From assembly GCA_947631075.1 (NCBI GenBank), contig CANRJU010000011.1, positions 1-23,142 of the forward strand: DNA of 23,142 nucleotides, read 5' to 3'. The translations under genes and the position numbers were made by a program. The notes beneath the pieces were generated by a model. The model had not been told where the DNA came from. It worked only from the letters and a program-made list of their open reading frames with translations, and did not search any database. Below are positions 1 to 6,771 of this stretch, one piece after another (the first letter of the stretch is position 1; each line of letters starts with the position of its first letter). Source of the DNA: an uncultured Lachnospiraceae bacterium (GTDB lineage Bacteria > Bacillota > Clostridia > Lachnospirales > Lachnospiraceae).

Positions 1-261
1 ACAACAGATGACGTTAGCGGAATACTTTGAAATAGGAGCTTTCGGGTAATCAGTGATAAAAAATGGGGAAACTCAAATAAAAGTCAATTATTTCTTCCAG
101 AAAATTTTAGATATTTTGTATTACAACTGCCTTTCAAAAAAAATAGGAAAGCCCACATCTATTCAGGAATTGACTTTTTCAGGGAAGTAGTGTATAACAG
201 GATTAGAGAAAAAGTTTTGGATTTGCTCTGCCAAACGGGAATTTGCGATGTGATATTATAG
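1..261 (+). pseudogene. 3' end of an unrecognised gene, probably frameshifted
   Basis: Frame 1 is open from base 31 to the TAG at 259-261 (76 codons) and reads like protein, with an aromatic and basic C-terminal half ending in ICDVIL. It has no ATG, GTG or TTG near its beginning. Frame 1 is stopped by TGA at 28-30, while frame 2 is open from the window edge to the TAA at 47-49. A single frameshift near bases 30-46 would join the two into one reading frame running in from the left. I do not recognise the family. It is either the decayed tail of a gene or one carrying a sequencing error. Confidence 0.4.
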
Positions 262-301
262 TCTTTCCTATTTTCATTAAAAATTAAAAGGGGAGAAAAT
301 C

Positions 302-796
302 GTGATAAATACTATACTATGGTTTTTATTTATAAGTATAAGTGTATCTTTAATACAGGTGAAAATTCCCCTGTTTGGTCGCAATAGCAAGCGATGGGAA
401 AACCAAAATTATATACAACGGTTTTGCACCACTTTTTTCCCGATATTTTTTGCACTCGTTATTCTTTTTTTGCTTAATGAGTACAGGACCGCTCAAATGC
501 CTACTATGAATGAAAAAATGCTGATGAATGGAACAGAGTATTGTCTGGTAACTGATCCGAACGGGATAAAAGATGCGGACTTTGCCTACGAGATAAAAAG
601 GGGAAGGTCACAAGAGGATATTTGTAAAATTATATCAAATATATGTAGAGATTTAAAAAAAGGAAATGGCACAGCATATGCCAGATATGAAAATGGAGAA
701 TTTTTTATTATTAGCAATAACATAACAATAGGACAAGCTGCCATATATGATAAGGAAACGACTGCTTTGTTGAAAATATATTTTTATAGTCAATAG
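302..796 (+). CDS. hypothetical small membrane protein
   Basis: This 164-residue protein starts at GTG, with AGGGGAG about 8 nt upstream. Two hydrophobic segments are visible, about residues 3-21 and 43-61. They are followed by a soluble domain of about 100 residues that ends in KIYFYSQ. I recognise no catalytic motif. It is the first of two plus-strand membrane proteins followed by a frameshifted soluble gene, 65 nt before the next start. A row of small unrelated genes like this can be the immunity tail of a polymorphic-toxin locus lying to the left, but no toxin is visible here, so that is only a suggestion. Confidence 0.6.
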   Translation: MINTILWFLFISISVSLIQVKIPLFGRNSKRWENQNYIQRFCTTFFPIFFALVILFLLNEYRTAQMPTMNEKMLMNGTEYCLVTDPNGIKDADFAYEIKRGRSQEDICKIISNICRDLKKGNGTAYARYENGEFFIISNNITIGQAAIYDKETTALLKIYFYSQ

Positions 797-861
797 CGAG
801 AAAGCGCTTATAAGAAAAAGACAGGCAGTCAGATATTATAAATGAAAGAAGGTGCAGATAG

Positions 862-1599
862 ATGGTCACAAATTTTTTAGAGGAAGAATCGATATCAGCA
901 AATAAGAAACTTCGCCGACTGCAGCTGATTCTTATTGCTGTTTTTGTCGCAACCCTCGCAATCATTTATTTTGGGGTAGGCGACGAGCTTTTTGATTTTA
1001 GTGACAGGAGAACGAAACTGATCGCCGCCGTATTACTTGGCGGAGCGGGAATTATACTGATTTCTACCATCATAACCCTGATCTTTACCATGCGGCCGGC
1101 AAAAAACGGGAAAAATCTGCTGCTGCCTTTAGAGGAAACGACGCCGGAGAAAGCGGCGAAAATCATCAACCGGGAAGTGGCAGAGGGAAAGATTCTGTAT
1201 GAGGGAACACGGGATTATAATACCCCCATAAAGCATGACACGCGGGTTTTGCTGACTCCCTCCTATCTGCTGCTGATCGGATACAGCATGGAAAAAATAA
1301 GTGCGATTCCCTGCGACCGGATTCTGTGGATCGGCGCCCAGCTGGGCTATAAGGGAGGGCCATATAGTGTCCGTCTGATTATCTTCACACGGGAAAAAAT
1401 GCTGGATTATGGCGTAAACGATTTTGAGCAGGCAAAGCGGATTGCCGAGGGACTGTATCAATACATTCCAAATGTGTTCCGCAATCTCGACTGGCAGGAT
1501 GTTACCTTCCCGCATATGCTCGAAAATCTGTATCAGAAAAACCGTGATCTCTTTCTGGAGATGTACGAAGAAGAAAAAGGAAAAATAAAAGGTGCTTAG
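862..1599 (+). CDS. hypothetical two-TM membrane protein
   Basis: This 245-residue protein has AGAAGG 9 nt before its ATG. It has a short cytoplasmic N-terminus, two transmembrane segments (about residues 20-38 and 52-76) and a soluble C-terminal domain of about 165 residues. The soluble part alternates beta-like stretches (RVLLTPSYLLLIGY, YSVRLIIFTREK) with a helical C-terminus rich in Glu and Lys, resembling a PH- or YcxB-like fold. I cannot assign a function. It lies 27 nt upstream of the next gene and probably shares its transcript. Confidence 0.65.
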   Translation: MVTNFLEEESISANKKLRRLQLILIAVFVATLAIIYFGVGDELFDFSDRRTKLIAAVLLGGAGIILISTIITLIFTMRPAKNGKNLLLPLEETTPEKAAKIINREVAEGKILYEGTRDYNTPIKHDTRVLLTPSYLLLIGYSMEKISAIPCDRILWIGAQLGYKGGPYSVRLIIFTREKMLDYGVNDFEQAKRIAEGLYQYIPNVFRNLDWQDVTFPHMLENLYQKNRDLFLEMYEEEKGKIKGA

Positions 1600-1626
1600 T
1601 GTAAATGCTCCGGAATGGAGGTTATT

Positions 1627-2285
1627 ATGCTTGATTGGAACAAAGTAAAAAATGACAAGACTCTGCTTAAAAAGGTAGAAAAAATGGTCGATGATGCTTC
1701 GTTGATTCATTATGATTTTCCCGATGATATTCGTGACGAGCTTAATCATCTTACGGGGAATGAATGGAGCGGAGATGACTATATCAATTACTGCTCGGAA
1801 TACTGGGAATCATTATACAGCTTGGAGGCTGTCGTCTATGCGCTGTTTCACGACGGAGAATACCCGCATATTGTCGAAAATAAATTGAACTTTATAAGGC
1901 CTCACGACAAATCGGTTTACCGACGCGTAAAGTCCGCCATGATTTATGTACCGCAAAACCCGACGACAGCTATCGCGGGCAGTTCGATCCGTTTCCTGTT
2001 GACGAAGCGGAAAAATGGTTTACAAAGCGTTTTGCGGACTGGGAAAAAGATGCCAGGATAAAAGAAGATAAAATTGACAAATACAGTTGCGATTACGGAA
2101 AAACGAGTTTTCATTTTGAATACAAGGGCGACCGGGAATACGGATATGAAAAATACATCAATATATTTTTATCCAACGACAGAATCGGTTTTATCAGCAG
2201 TCAGAATTTAACCTCCGAGGAGTGGAACGACGTGCTGAATTATTTTAAGGACGACGGCAGTTATACTTTTATAGAAAATAATTAA
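1627..2285 (+). pseudogene. hypothetical soluble protein, broken by a 1-nt frameshift
   Basis: The start is the ATG at 1627 (MLDWNKVKND), because GGAGG at 1617-1621 is its ribosome site; the in-frame ATG at 1615 overlaps that site. The frame runs well to about base 1957 (..MIYVPQN), then turns into a low-quality tail ending at 2061. From about 1963 another frame is plainly coding (DDSYRGQFDPFPVDEAEKWF, later FHFEYKGDREYGYEKYIN) to the TAA at 2283-2285. The offset equals loss of one base in the AAAACCCG run near 1955-1961. Repaired, it would be an acidic protein of about 219 residues. Family not recognised. It could be a true null allele or a sequencing error. Confidence 0.7.
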
Positions 2286-2289
2286 ACGC

Positions 2290-2333
2290 AAAAAGTAGCG
2301 TCCCTATCTTTGGCAGGATAGGCGCTACTTTTT
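2290..2333. terminator. strong bidirectional intrinsic terminator
   Basis: AAAAAGTAGCG (2290-2300) pairs with CGCTACTTTTT (2323-2333), and the inner CCTATC (2303-2308) pairs with GATAGG (2317-2322) around an 8-nt loop. Only a two-base bulge (2301-2302) interrupts the stem. A or T runs flank both sides, so it can stop transcripts from the plus-strand genes on the left and from the minus-strand promoter at 2392-2419. Confidence 0.85.
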
Positions 2334-2386
2334 AGCTAAACTATTCGCCAGCGGCTAGAATAATCTAGTCATCGGCTCTCTTATTA
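2290..2386 (-). ncRNA. candidate orphan small RNA of about 95 nt
   Basis: On the minus strand a near-consensus sigma-A promoter (TTGACA at 2419-2414, 16-nt spacer, TATAAT at 2397-2392) would start a transcript near 2385. It reaches the intrinsic terminator at 2333-2290 with no intervening reading frame. The predicted RNA contains a 5' hairpin, CTAGA-TTAT-TCTAG, flanked by GCC and GGC, then an A-rich linker, then the 17-bp terminator stem. I recognise no known RNA family (no 6S, SRP or tmRNA signature). Only the promoter, the lack of an ORF and the terminator support it. Confidence 0.45.
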
Positions 2387-2391
2387 AGTAT

Positions 2392-2419
2392 ATTATAACC
2401 GATAAATTCAAAATGTCAA
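2392..2419 (-). promoter_or_regulatory. sigma-A promoter of the orphan RNA
   Basis: TTGACA (2419-2414) and TATAAT (2397-2392) are separated by 16 bp. The nearest downstream coding sequence on this strand is none; the next element is the terminator. Confidence 0.55.
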
Positions 2420-2461
2420 TTACTTTCCTTGAGCAAGATGAAGTGTCCTCCCATAAAAATA

Positions 2462-2840
2462 TTATTTAAAATCGCATCCCGGCTGCTCGTAATCAATCAG
2501 CTCTGTAATCGTCGGGTGGTCGCTGCAGATCGCGCAGTCCTTGTCCATCGGAAGCTTTACAGTGCGAAAATTCATTTTTAACGCGTCATAGGTCAGCAGT
2601 CTTCCCGTCAAAAGCTGTCCCTGGCCGATAATGTATTTTACCGCCTCCATCGCCTGCAGGCTTCCGATAACGCCGCCCATCGCGCCGATGACGCCCGCCT
2701 GCCTGCACGTCGGAACCGCGTCCCTCGGCGGCGATAATCAGAACCTTCGCGTTCATCAGCTTCTTCTGGCCCTCCACGCCCACTTCCTTCAAAATGATAT
2801 GGCGGGAATAGCGCTCTAACTGCTCGTTTGTAAAAGCCAT
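2462..2840 (-). pseudogene. ThiF/MoeB/HesA-family adenylyltransferase, internally deleted
   Basis: Intact E1-like enzymes of this family (about 250-270 residues) adenylate the C-terminal Gly-Gly of sulfur carriers such as ThiS or MoaD. Here the first 36 or so residues are typical (FTNEQLERYSRHIILKEVG, KVLII). The frame then joins, out of register, the family C-terminus: VPTCRQAGVIGAMGGVIGSL, then DKDCAICSDHPTI. The nucleotide-binding loop rest, the catalytic Cys and one zinc CxxC, about 130-150 residues, are missing, and the C-terminal part is in another frame. The start overlaps the stop of the upstream gene as TAATG, so it was translationally coupled to the sulfite-reductase/ThiS gene. Not functional as written. 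Confidence 0.85.
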
Positions 2841-3487
2841 TATTCTCTTCCCCCTCCCATGAAATACAAAAATTCTATCGCGTCATTTTCCTGAATGACC
2901 GTGGTTGTAAAATCCTCTCTTTTCACAAACTCGTCATTAATCGCAATGGCGCCCTCCCTGCAGACCTTCTCGCACAGGCCGCAGCTAATACATGCCTCCT
3001 GCTTCCACTTCACATCGGAACCGCCTTTGATGCCCACATCATTTTCCTCCGCCTTTAAGCAGTTATTCTGGCATCCGGTCACGCCAAATTTGAACTTGTG
3101 GGGAAGCTCCGTTCCAAAATAGCGGTCGTTTAATTTCTTTGCAATATCATAGGTGTCAATATTGCCGCTCGGACAGATCTCGCTGCCCTGACAGGCCGTC
3201 ACCGTGCGCACTCTCGGTCCGCATACGCCCGGCCTGCATCCGCCTTCCGCGAGGGAATCCTTGACCTCGTCAATGTCCGCCAGCTTGATAAAGGGAATTT
3301 CCACCCCCTGGCGGGACGTCAGATGCACGTGCCCGTCCCCATATTTTTCTGAAACCTCGGCAATCTTTCTCAAATTCTCCGCGGTCAGGGTTCCGCCCAC
3401 CACGGCAAGCCGCAGGGAAAAATTGTCCTTCTGCTTCTGCTTCATAAAGCCGCCTTTTTTCAATAATCCATAATCCACTTCTGCCAT
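2840..3487 (-). CDS. siroheme sulfite/nitrite-reductase-like protein fused in frame to a ThiS tail
   Basis: The start is the ATG at 3487 (MAEVDYGLLK), with GGAGG 7 nt upstream. The 215 residues comprise a sulfite-reductase ferredoxin-like region, the siroheme-[4Fe-4S] ligand pattern (C99-x5-C105 and C139-x3-C143) and one ferredoxin cluster motif (C166, C169, C172, C176). Homologues I recall run to about 290 residues with a second cluster. Here the sequence switches at about residue 180 to AINDEFVKRED..VIQENDAIEF and ends FMGGGRE, which matches the C-terminal half of ThiS, whose Gly-Gly end carries sulfur. This looks like an in-frame deletion joining two neighbouring genes. Both parent functions are probably impaired: the ThiS N-terminal half is missing and GGG is followed by RE. 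Confidence 0.8.
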   Translation of the reverse strand: MAEVDYGLLKKGGFMKQKQKDNFSLRLAVVGGTLTAENLRKIAEVSEKYGDGHVHLTSRQGVEIPFIKLADIDEVKDSLAEGGCRPGVCGPRVRTVTACQGSEICPSGNIDTYDIAKKLNDRYFGTELPHKFKFGVTGCQNNCLKAEENDVGIKGGSDVKWKQEACISCGLCEKVCREGAIAINDEFVKREDFTTTVIQENDAIEFLYFMGGGRE

Positions 3488-3553
3488 AACAAATCCTCCA
3501 TTCCCGTTGCTGTATCCTGATATCCTTCCCATCCTTTACCGTGACTGCTACCT

Positions 3554-3594
3554 ATGATAAACCCATTTGCATACTTTGTCAATAGGTTTATAGG
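3554..3594 (-). promoter_or_regulatory. promoter of the sulfite-reductase-like gene, with CCTAT half-sites
   Basis: TTGACA (3582-3577), a 17-bp spacer and TATCAT (3559-3554) precede the gene by about 65 nt. On the minus strand two direct CCTAT half-sites (within 3594-3582) overlap and precede the -35, and an ATAGG (3555-3551) adjoins the -10. Similar half-sites lie near the cysK promoter. A CymR/IscR-like Rrf2 protein such as the one at 6289-6717 is the obvious candidate ligand, but that is inference. Confidence 0.65.
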
Positions 3595-3629
3595 GTATTT
3601 TTTTCTTCTCGTGTCATTCCTATTTTTAT

Positions 3630-4466
3630 TTATTGCTTTGGGATATTTTCAAGCACTTCATTCATGCTCCCTGTCCGGTAGCCCATCAGATCCATCGTGA
3701 TATAGGAGAATCCATAATTTTTGAACTCCTCCACAATTCTATTTCTGTTTTCCTCTTTCATCAGCTTTTCAAATTCTTCCGGTTCTATCTCAATCCTTGC
3801 CATCCTGCCGTGAATACGCACCCGAACCTGATGAAATCCCATATCTAAAAGAAGCTGCTCCGCTCGATCCACCATGCCCAGCTTTTCCTCTGTAATGGTT
3901 TCTCCGTACACAAAACGGGAGGAAAGACAGGCGAACGATTGTTTCTCCCATGTCGGCAGTTCCAGATATTTGGACAGCGCACGGATATCCGCCTTTGTAA
4001 AGCCACATTCCCTTAAAGGACTCTTAATTCCCAGCTCTTTGACCGCCAAAAGTCCCGGCCGGTAGTCACCATTATCATCCAGATTCGAGCCTTCTGCTAT
4101 ATTTTCTATCTGGTTTTCATCGGCAATCCGCTGAATTTTTTCAAACAGCTCTTTTTTGCAAAGATAGCATCGATTCTTTGGATTCTGGGCAAACCCTTCA
4201 ATATTTAATTCTTCCGACTCGCACACAAAATGCCGGATTCCTTCCTTTTCACAAAAGTCCGCCGCCTCATCTAATTCCCTTTTGGGAAAAGAACAGGACT
4301 TCGCGGTCACGGCAATTGCTTTATCGCCCAGCACATCTGCCGCCACCTTCAATAGAAACGTAGAATCCACGCCGCTCGAAAAGGCCACTGCCACAGAGTG
4401 CAGCTCCCTGATATAATTTCTTAAATGTTCCAATTTCTCTGTCTGTTCCCTTGTGATCTGTTCCAT
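3630..4466 (-). CDS. larE: LarE-type ATP-dependent sacrificial sulfur transferase
   Basis: This 278-residue protein of the N-type ATP-pyrophosphatase superfamily is full length. The PP-loop is SSGVDS at 30-35 (the usual form is SGGxDS). Three cysteines match those used by [4Fe-4S]-type LarE: C100 and C103 in RCYLCKKELF, and C180 in SFACLSSR. LarE inserts sulfur into a pyridinium dinucleotide to build the nickel-pincer cofactor of lactate racemase and related enzymes. No larA, larB or larC is in the window, so its real client here is unknown. GGAGGG lies 8 nt before the ATG. It is transcribed separately from the gene downstream, which has its own promoter. Confidence 0.88.
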   Translation of the reverse strand: MEQITREQTEKLEHLRNYIRELHSVAVAFSSGVDSTFLLKVAADVLGDKAIAVTAKSCSFPKRELDEAADFCEKEGIRHFVCESEELNIEGFAQNPKNRCYLCKKELFEKIQRIADENQIENIAEGSNLDDNGDYRPGLLAVKELGIKSPLRECGFTKADIRALSKYLELPTWEKQSFACLSSRFVYGETITEEKLGMVDRAEQLLLDMGFHQVRVRIHGRMARIEIEPEEFEKLMKEENRNRIVEEFKNYGFSYITMDLMGYRTGSMNEVLENIPKQ

Positions 4467-4550
4467 TTCAGATTCCCTCCTTTTTTAGCCCTGCACAGGT
4501 CTTTTACTGCTTTACCTGCAAGTTTACCACAGGATTATTATGTTTTTCAA
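4467..4550 (-). promoter_or_regulatory. larE promoter and leader
   Basis: TTGAAA (4550-4545), an 18-bp spacer and TAAACT (4526-4521) form a plausible sigma-A promoter. The leader contains AGTAAAAGACCTGTGCAGG followed by an A-rich stretch and the SD. A close copy sits just before the HD-hydrolase start (6230-6275), so the two genes share a leader element. Confidence 0.5.
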
Positions 4551-4593
4551 GATGAATATCATTTGCCATATTGTTTTAGGTTATACTGTACAT

Positions 4594-4647
4594 AGTCATA
4601 TTTTCGCAAAAAAGATACTTGAAAATATGACTTGAAGGGTGTATAAT
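4594..4647 (+). promoter_or_regulatory. XRE-immA promoter with 12-bp inverted repeat operator
   Basis: AGTCATATTTTC (4594-4605) and GAAAATATGACT (4621-4632) are perfect inverted repeats separated by 15 bp. The right arm overlaps the -35 TTGAAA (4619-4624). TATAAT (4642-4647) follows after 17 bp. The geometry fits repression by the dimeric HTH protein encoded just downstream. Confidence 0.75.
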
Positions 4648-4676
4648 ACACGCAAGGGGCGAAAGGAGGCTTTGCC

Positions 4677-5015
4677 ATGACCACAATTTATGAAAAACTT
4701 AAAATGATGAGGGAAAAAGCAGGTCTGCGGCAGGGACAGATTGCGGACTATCTGGGAGTGACTCAAACTTTCATATCAAAGGTTGAAACCGGAGAGAGAA
4801 ACCTCACTGTTGACCAGTTGGAAAGCGTTGTGAATCTTTACGGATATAGTCTCGCTGCCTTTGCGGATACGGAGGAAGATATCCATCCGATTCAATTTGC
4901 TTTTAGAGCACAGGATGTCAGCCAGGAAGATCTGCGTATCATTGCCGATATAGGGAAAATTGCAATCAACAGCAGATTCATGACAAAAATACTGGAGGAA
5001 TCAAATGTTGGATAA
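4677..5015 (+). CDS. XRE-family HTH transcriptional regulator
   Basis: This 112-residue protein has a Cro/C1-type helix-turn-helix at about residues 6-60 (RQGQIADYLGVTQTFISKVE) and a short C-terminal part with HPIQFAFRAQDVSQEDLRII. That tail resembles regulators paired with ImmA/IrrE proteases, where it is the likely cleavage or interaction region. The SD GGAGG precedes the ATG. Its stop overlaps the start of the protease gene by 11 nt. Probably binds the inverted repeat in its own promoter. Such pairs occur in mobile elements and as toxin-antitoxin-like modules. Confidence 0.85.
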   Translation: MTTIYEKLKMMREKAGLRQGQIADYLGVTQTFISKVETGERNLTVDQLESVVNLYGYSLAAFADTEEDIHPIQFAFRAQDVSQEDLRIIADIGKIAINSRFMTKILEESNVG

Positions 5016-5760
5016 GCTGGATCTTAACACAAAAGCACAGGAACTAAGGGAATTATTAGGGGAAGATGCCAATTCGCCAGTTGATATTTTTTCTCTTGCG
5101 AATCAAATTGATGGACTTACACTCGTGTTTTATCCTCTCGGAGAAAATATCAGTGGAATGTGCGTCCGGGATAATACAATAAAGCTGATAGCGATTAACT
5201 CGACTATGTCATATGGTCGTCAGCGGTTTTCACTTGCCCATGAGCTGTACCATCTGTATTTCGATGATGAATCGGGCTTTAATGTTTGCTCTAAAAGGCT
5301 GAATCCCAAAAGCGAAAATGAGAAGTGTGCAGATCAATTTGCCTCCTACTTTCTTGCACCATACAAGTCTTTGAGGGCAGCAATAAAGAAGGCAGTCGGC
5401 GACAGTCAGCTATCTATACGGCATGTTATTGCACTTGAGCAGTATTTTGGCATGAGTCATCTGGCAATGTTCTGGCGACTGGTATCGGAAGGATATCTTT
5501 CTTCTGACAAACTTAACGATTACAGTTCCGGAGTCATGTATGAAGCAAGATGCCTCGGATTTGATGATAAGCTGTACAAACCGACGCCTATTGAATTGCA
5601 GAAAAGAACGTATGGACACTATCTGAAGCAGGTAGAAGAGTTACGGCAAAAAGACCTGGTCTCTTCGGGAAAGATTGATGAGCTGTTACTTGATGCTTTT
5701 CGCGACGATATTGCGTTCGGCTTAGATGAAGATAATCAGGGAGGGTATGCCATTGACTGA
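5005..5760 (+). CDS. ImmA/IrrE-family zinc metallopeptidase
   Basis: This 251-residue protein carries the zinc-protease motif H79-E80-L-Y-H83 (FSLAHELYHLYF) and, downstream, an ExxA helix (E106..CADQFASYFLAP) that normally supplies the third ligand. In known systems the enzyme cleaves its partner XRE repressor in response to a signal and so derepresses the module. It is translationally coupled to the XRE gene. The C-terminal 100 or so residues are longer than in minimal ImmA and may sense the signal. The orientation opposes the surrounding sulfur genes, so the pair looks like an insertion. Confidence 0.85.
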   Translation: MLDKLDLNTKAQELRELLGEDANSPVDIFSLANQIDGLTLVFYPLGENISGMCVRDNTIKLIAINSTMSYGRQRFSLAHELYHLYFDDESGFNVCSKRLNPKSENEKCADQFASYFLAPYKSLRAAIKKAVGDSQLSIRHVIALEQYFGMSHLAMFWRLVSEGYLSSDKLNDYSSGVMYEARCLGFDDKLYKPTPIELQKRTYGHYLKQVEELRQKDLVSSGKIDELLLDAFRDDIAFGLDEDNQGGYAID

Positions 5761-5806
5761 TAAGCGGGAGTGCGCTTATATTACACACTCCCCCATATTT
5801 TTCTGA
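5747..5806 (+). pseudogene. possible stub of a third gene of the XRE-ImmA module
   Basis: An ATG at 5747 overlaps the end of the protease gene and opens 19 codons (MPLTDKREC..) to a TGA at 5804-5806. Three-gene XRE-ImmA-effector modules commonly have an overlapping third gene. The reading frame runs into the sulfite-reductase fragment that begins near 5791, as if the rest had been deleted. GGGAGG lies only 1-2 nt before the ATG, which is too close for good initiation, so this is a weak call. Confidence 0.3.
5766..5797 (+). terminator. possible weak terminator after immA
   Basis: GGGAGTG (5766-5772) pairs with CACTCCC (5786-5792) around a 13-nt loop, followed after CCATA by five T residues. 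The gap between stem and T run makes it a weak candidate. Confidence 0.35.
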
Positions 5807-5869
5807 AACCTCGGCAAACTTTCCCAATTCCTCCGCAGTCAGGGTTCCGACCACCACGGCAAGCCTCAT
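5791..5869 (-). pseudogene. 79-bp remnant of a second sulfite-reductase-like gene
   Basis: These 79 bases match 3337-3415 of the sulfite-reductase-like gene at roughly nine positions in ten. In the same strand and frame they encode RLAVVVGTLTAEELGKFAEV, against RLAVVGGTLTAENLRKIAEV in the longer copy. Nothing homologous lies on either side: the left edge abuts the XRE-ImmA module and the right edge the end of the HD hydrolase. Differences such as TAEE/TAEN suggest an older paralogue rather than a fresh duplication. Confidence 0.75.
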
Positions 5870-6229
5870 GGCGTGAATGTTTTAAGAGCTTCGATTGTCT
5901 GCAGAATCAAATCGTCTAAGGTCCAGCCAAGCATATCCGCGCCGCGCTTTATCACTTCCCGGTCACAGCCCGCGGCAAACCCCTTTGACTTGAATTTCTT
6001 TTTCACGGACTTCACTTCCAAATCCTGCACGCTCTTAGACGGCCTCATAAGAACAACGGCCCCGATCAACCCCGTCAGTTCATCTACCGCATACAATACC
6101 TTCTCCATCTCCATACCCAAGCTTTTCGGCAAAAAATCGCATCGTCTGTTCAACCGTCTGCGCATGTCTCAAATGAAACTCCTCCTGATTATATTCGGTC
6201 AATAAATTCCATGCTTCTTCTCTGTTCAT
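5866..6229 (-). pseudogene. HD-domain hydrolase, internally deleted and frameshifted
   Basis: The ATG at 6229 opens MNREEAWNLLTEYNQEEFHL and continues RHAQTVEQTMRFFAEKLGYG, the usual start of small clostridial HD-domain hydrolases. Around 6110 it joins, in another frame, their C-terminal half (MEKVLYAVDELTGLIGAV to ILQTIEALKTF). The segment lost is about 50-55 residues and includes the HD metal-binding motif (LLHDLD in relatives), so activity must be gone. In the original frame translation stops about a dozen residues after the junction. Its end runs into the sulfite-reductase fragment. GGAG lies upstream of the start, and the leader resembles that of larE. Confidence 0.8.
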
Positions 6230-6275
6230 TTCCTATTTTCTCTCCTTTTCTGTCCTGCACAGGTTTTTTACTTTT
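6230..6275 (-). promoter_or_regulatory. leader element shared with larE
   Basis: The minus strand reads AGTAAAAAACCTGTGCAGG, then an A-rich stretch and the SD, just before the HD-hydrolase start. The larE leader (4482-4515) has the same blocks with about 30 of 36 positions identical. CCTG..CAGG could form a small hairpin just upstream of the SD. Function unknown. Confidence 0.45.
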
Positions 6276-6288
6276 TATAGCTTCGCGC

Positions 6289-6717
6289 TTATATTACATA
6301 TTGATCGATCAGGAGCTCATTCTGCCATTCCAGCAGATCCGCTAACGTAATCCCCTCCAGAACACCGTTGACCGCCGCGTCCAGTTTTTCCCACAGGCGA
6401 TAGCTGACGCATGTCCCCTTTTTTTCGCATCGGGAACCATTTTCGCCCAGGCAGTCCACCGGAGCCAGATCGCCCTCGACCGCTTTTAATATCTGACCTA
6501 CCGTAAATTTTTCCGGCGGATAAGCCAGGGAATAGCCTCCGTGCGCGTTTTTTACCAGTCCGCTCTTGTGCAACGGCGCAATAATCTGTTCCAGATACTT
6601 TTCAGATATATTCTGCCTTTTGGCTATATCCTTGAGCTTGATCGGCTCTCCCTGATAATACGTCGCCAGATCTAGCATCAGCTTGATTGCATTTCTGGCT
6701 CTTGTTGATATCCTCAT
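6289..6717 (-). CDS. Rrf2-family regulator, IscR/CymR-like, with three cysteines
   Basis: The start is the ATG at 6717 (MRISTRARNA), with GGAG upstream; the ATG at 6729 overlaps that site. The 142 residues have the Rrf2 winged helix (LKDIAKRQNISEKYLEQII, HGGYSLA). A C89-x7-C97-x5-C103 cluster corresponds to the [2Fe-2S] ligands of IscR, with one spacing longer by two. In Firmicutes, relatives (CymR, IscR) control cysteine synthesis and Fe-S assembly. Its position after cysK and the tRNA-like gene on the same strand suggests that it regulates this operon and the sulfur genes nearby. A leader hairpin (GGAGC 6762-6758 with GCTCC 6737-6733) precedes the SD. Confidence 0.85.
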   Translation of the reverse strand: MRISTRARNAIKLMLDLATYYQGEPIKLKDIAKRQNISEKYLEQIIAPLHKSGLVKNAHGGYSLAYPPEKFTVGQILKAVEGDLAPVDCLGENGSRCEKKGTCVSYRLWEKLDAAVNGVLEGITLADLLEWQNELLIDQYVI

Positions 6718-6771
6718 AAAAATCTCCATTCCGGAGCGTTTCGCACCGAAGCGATGAGCTCCTCAAAAAAA

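Noticed and set aside
5772..6298. 14-bp direct repeat GCGCTTATATTACA at 5772-5785 and 6285-6298, considered as attachment-site duplication around an insertion
   Set aside because: A 14-mer match is expected about once by chance in a window of this size, and the two copies do not bracket the XRE-ImmA module.
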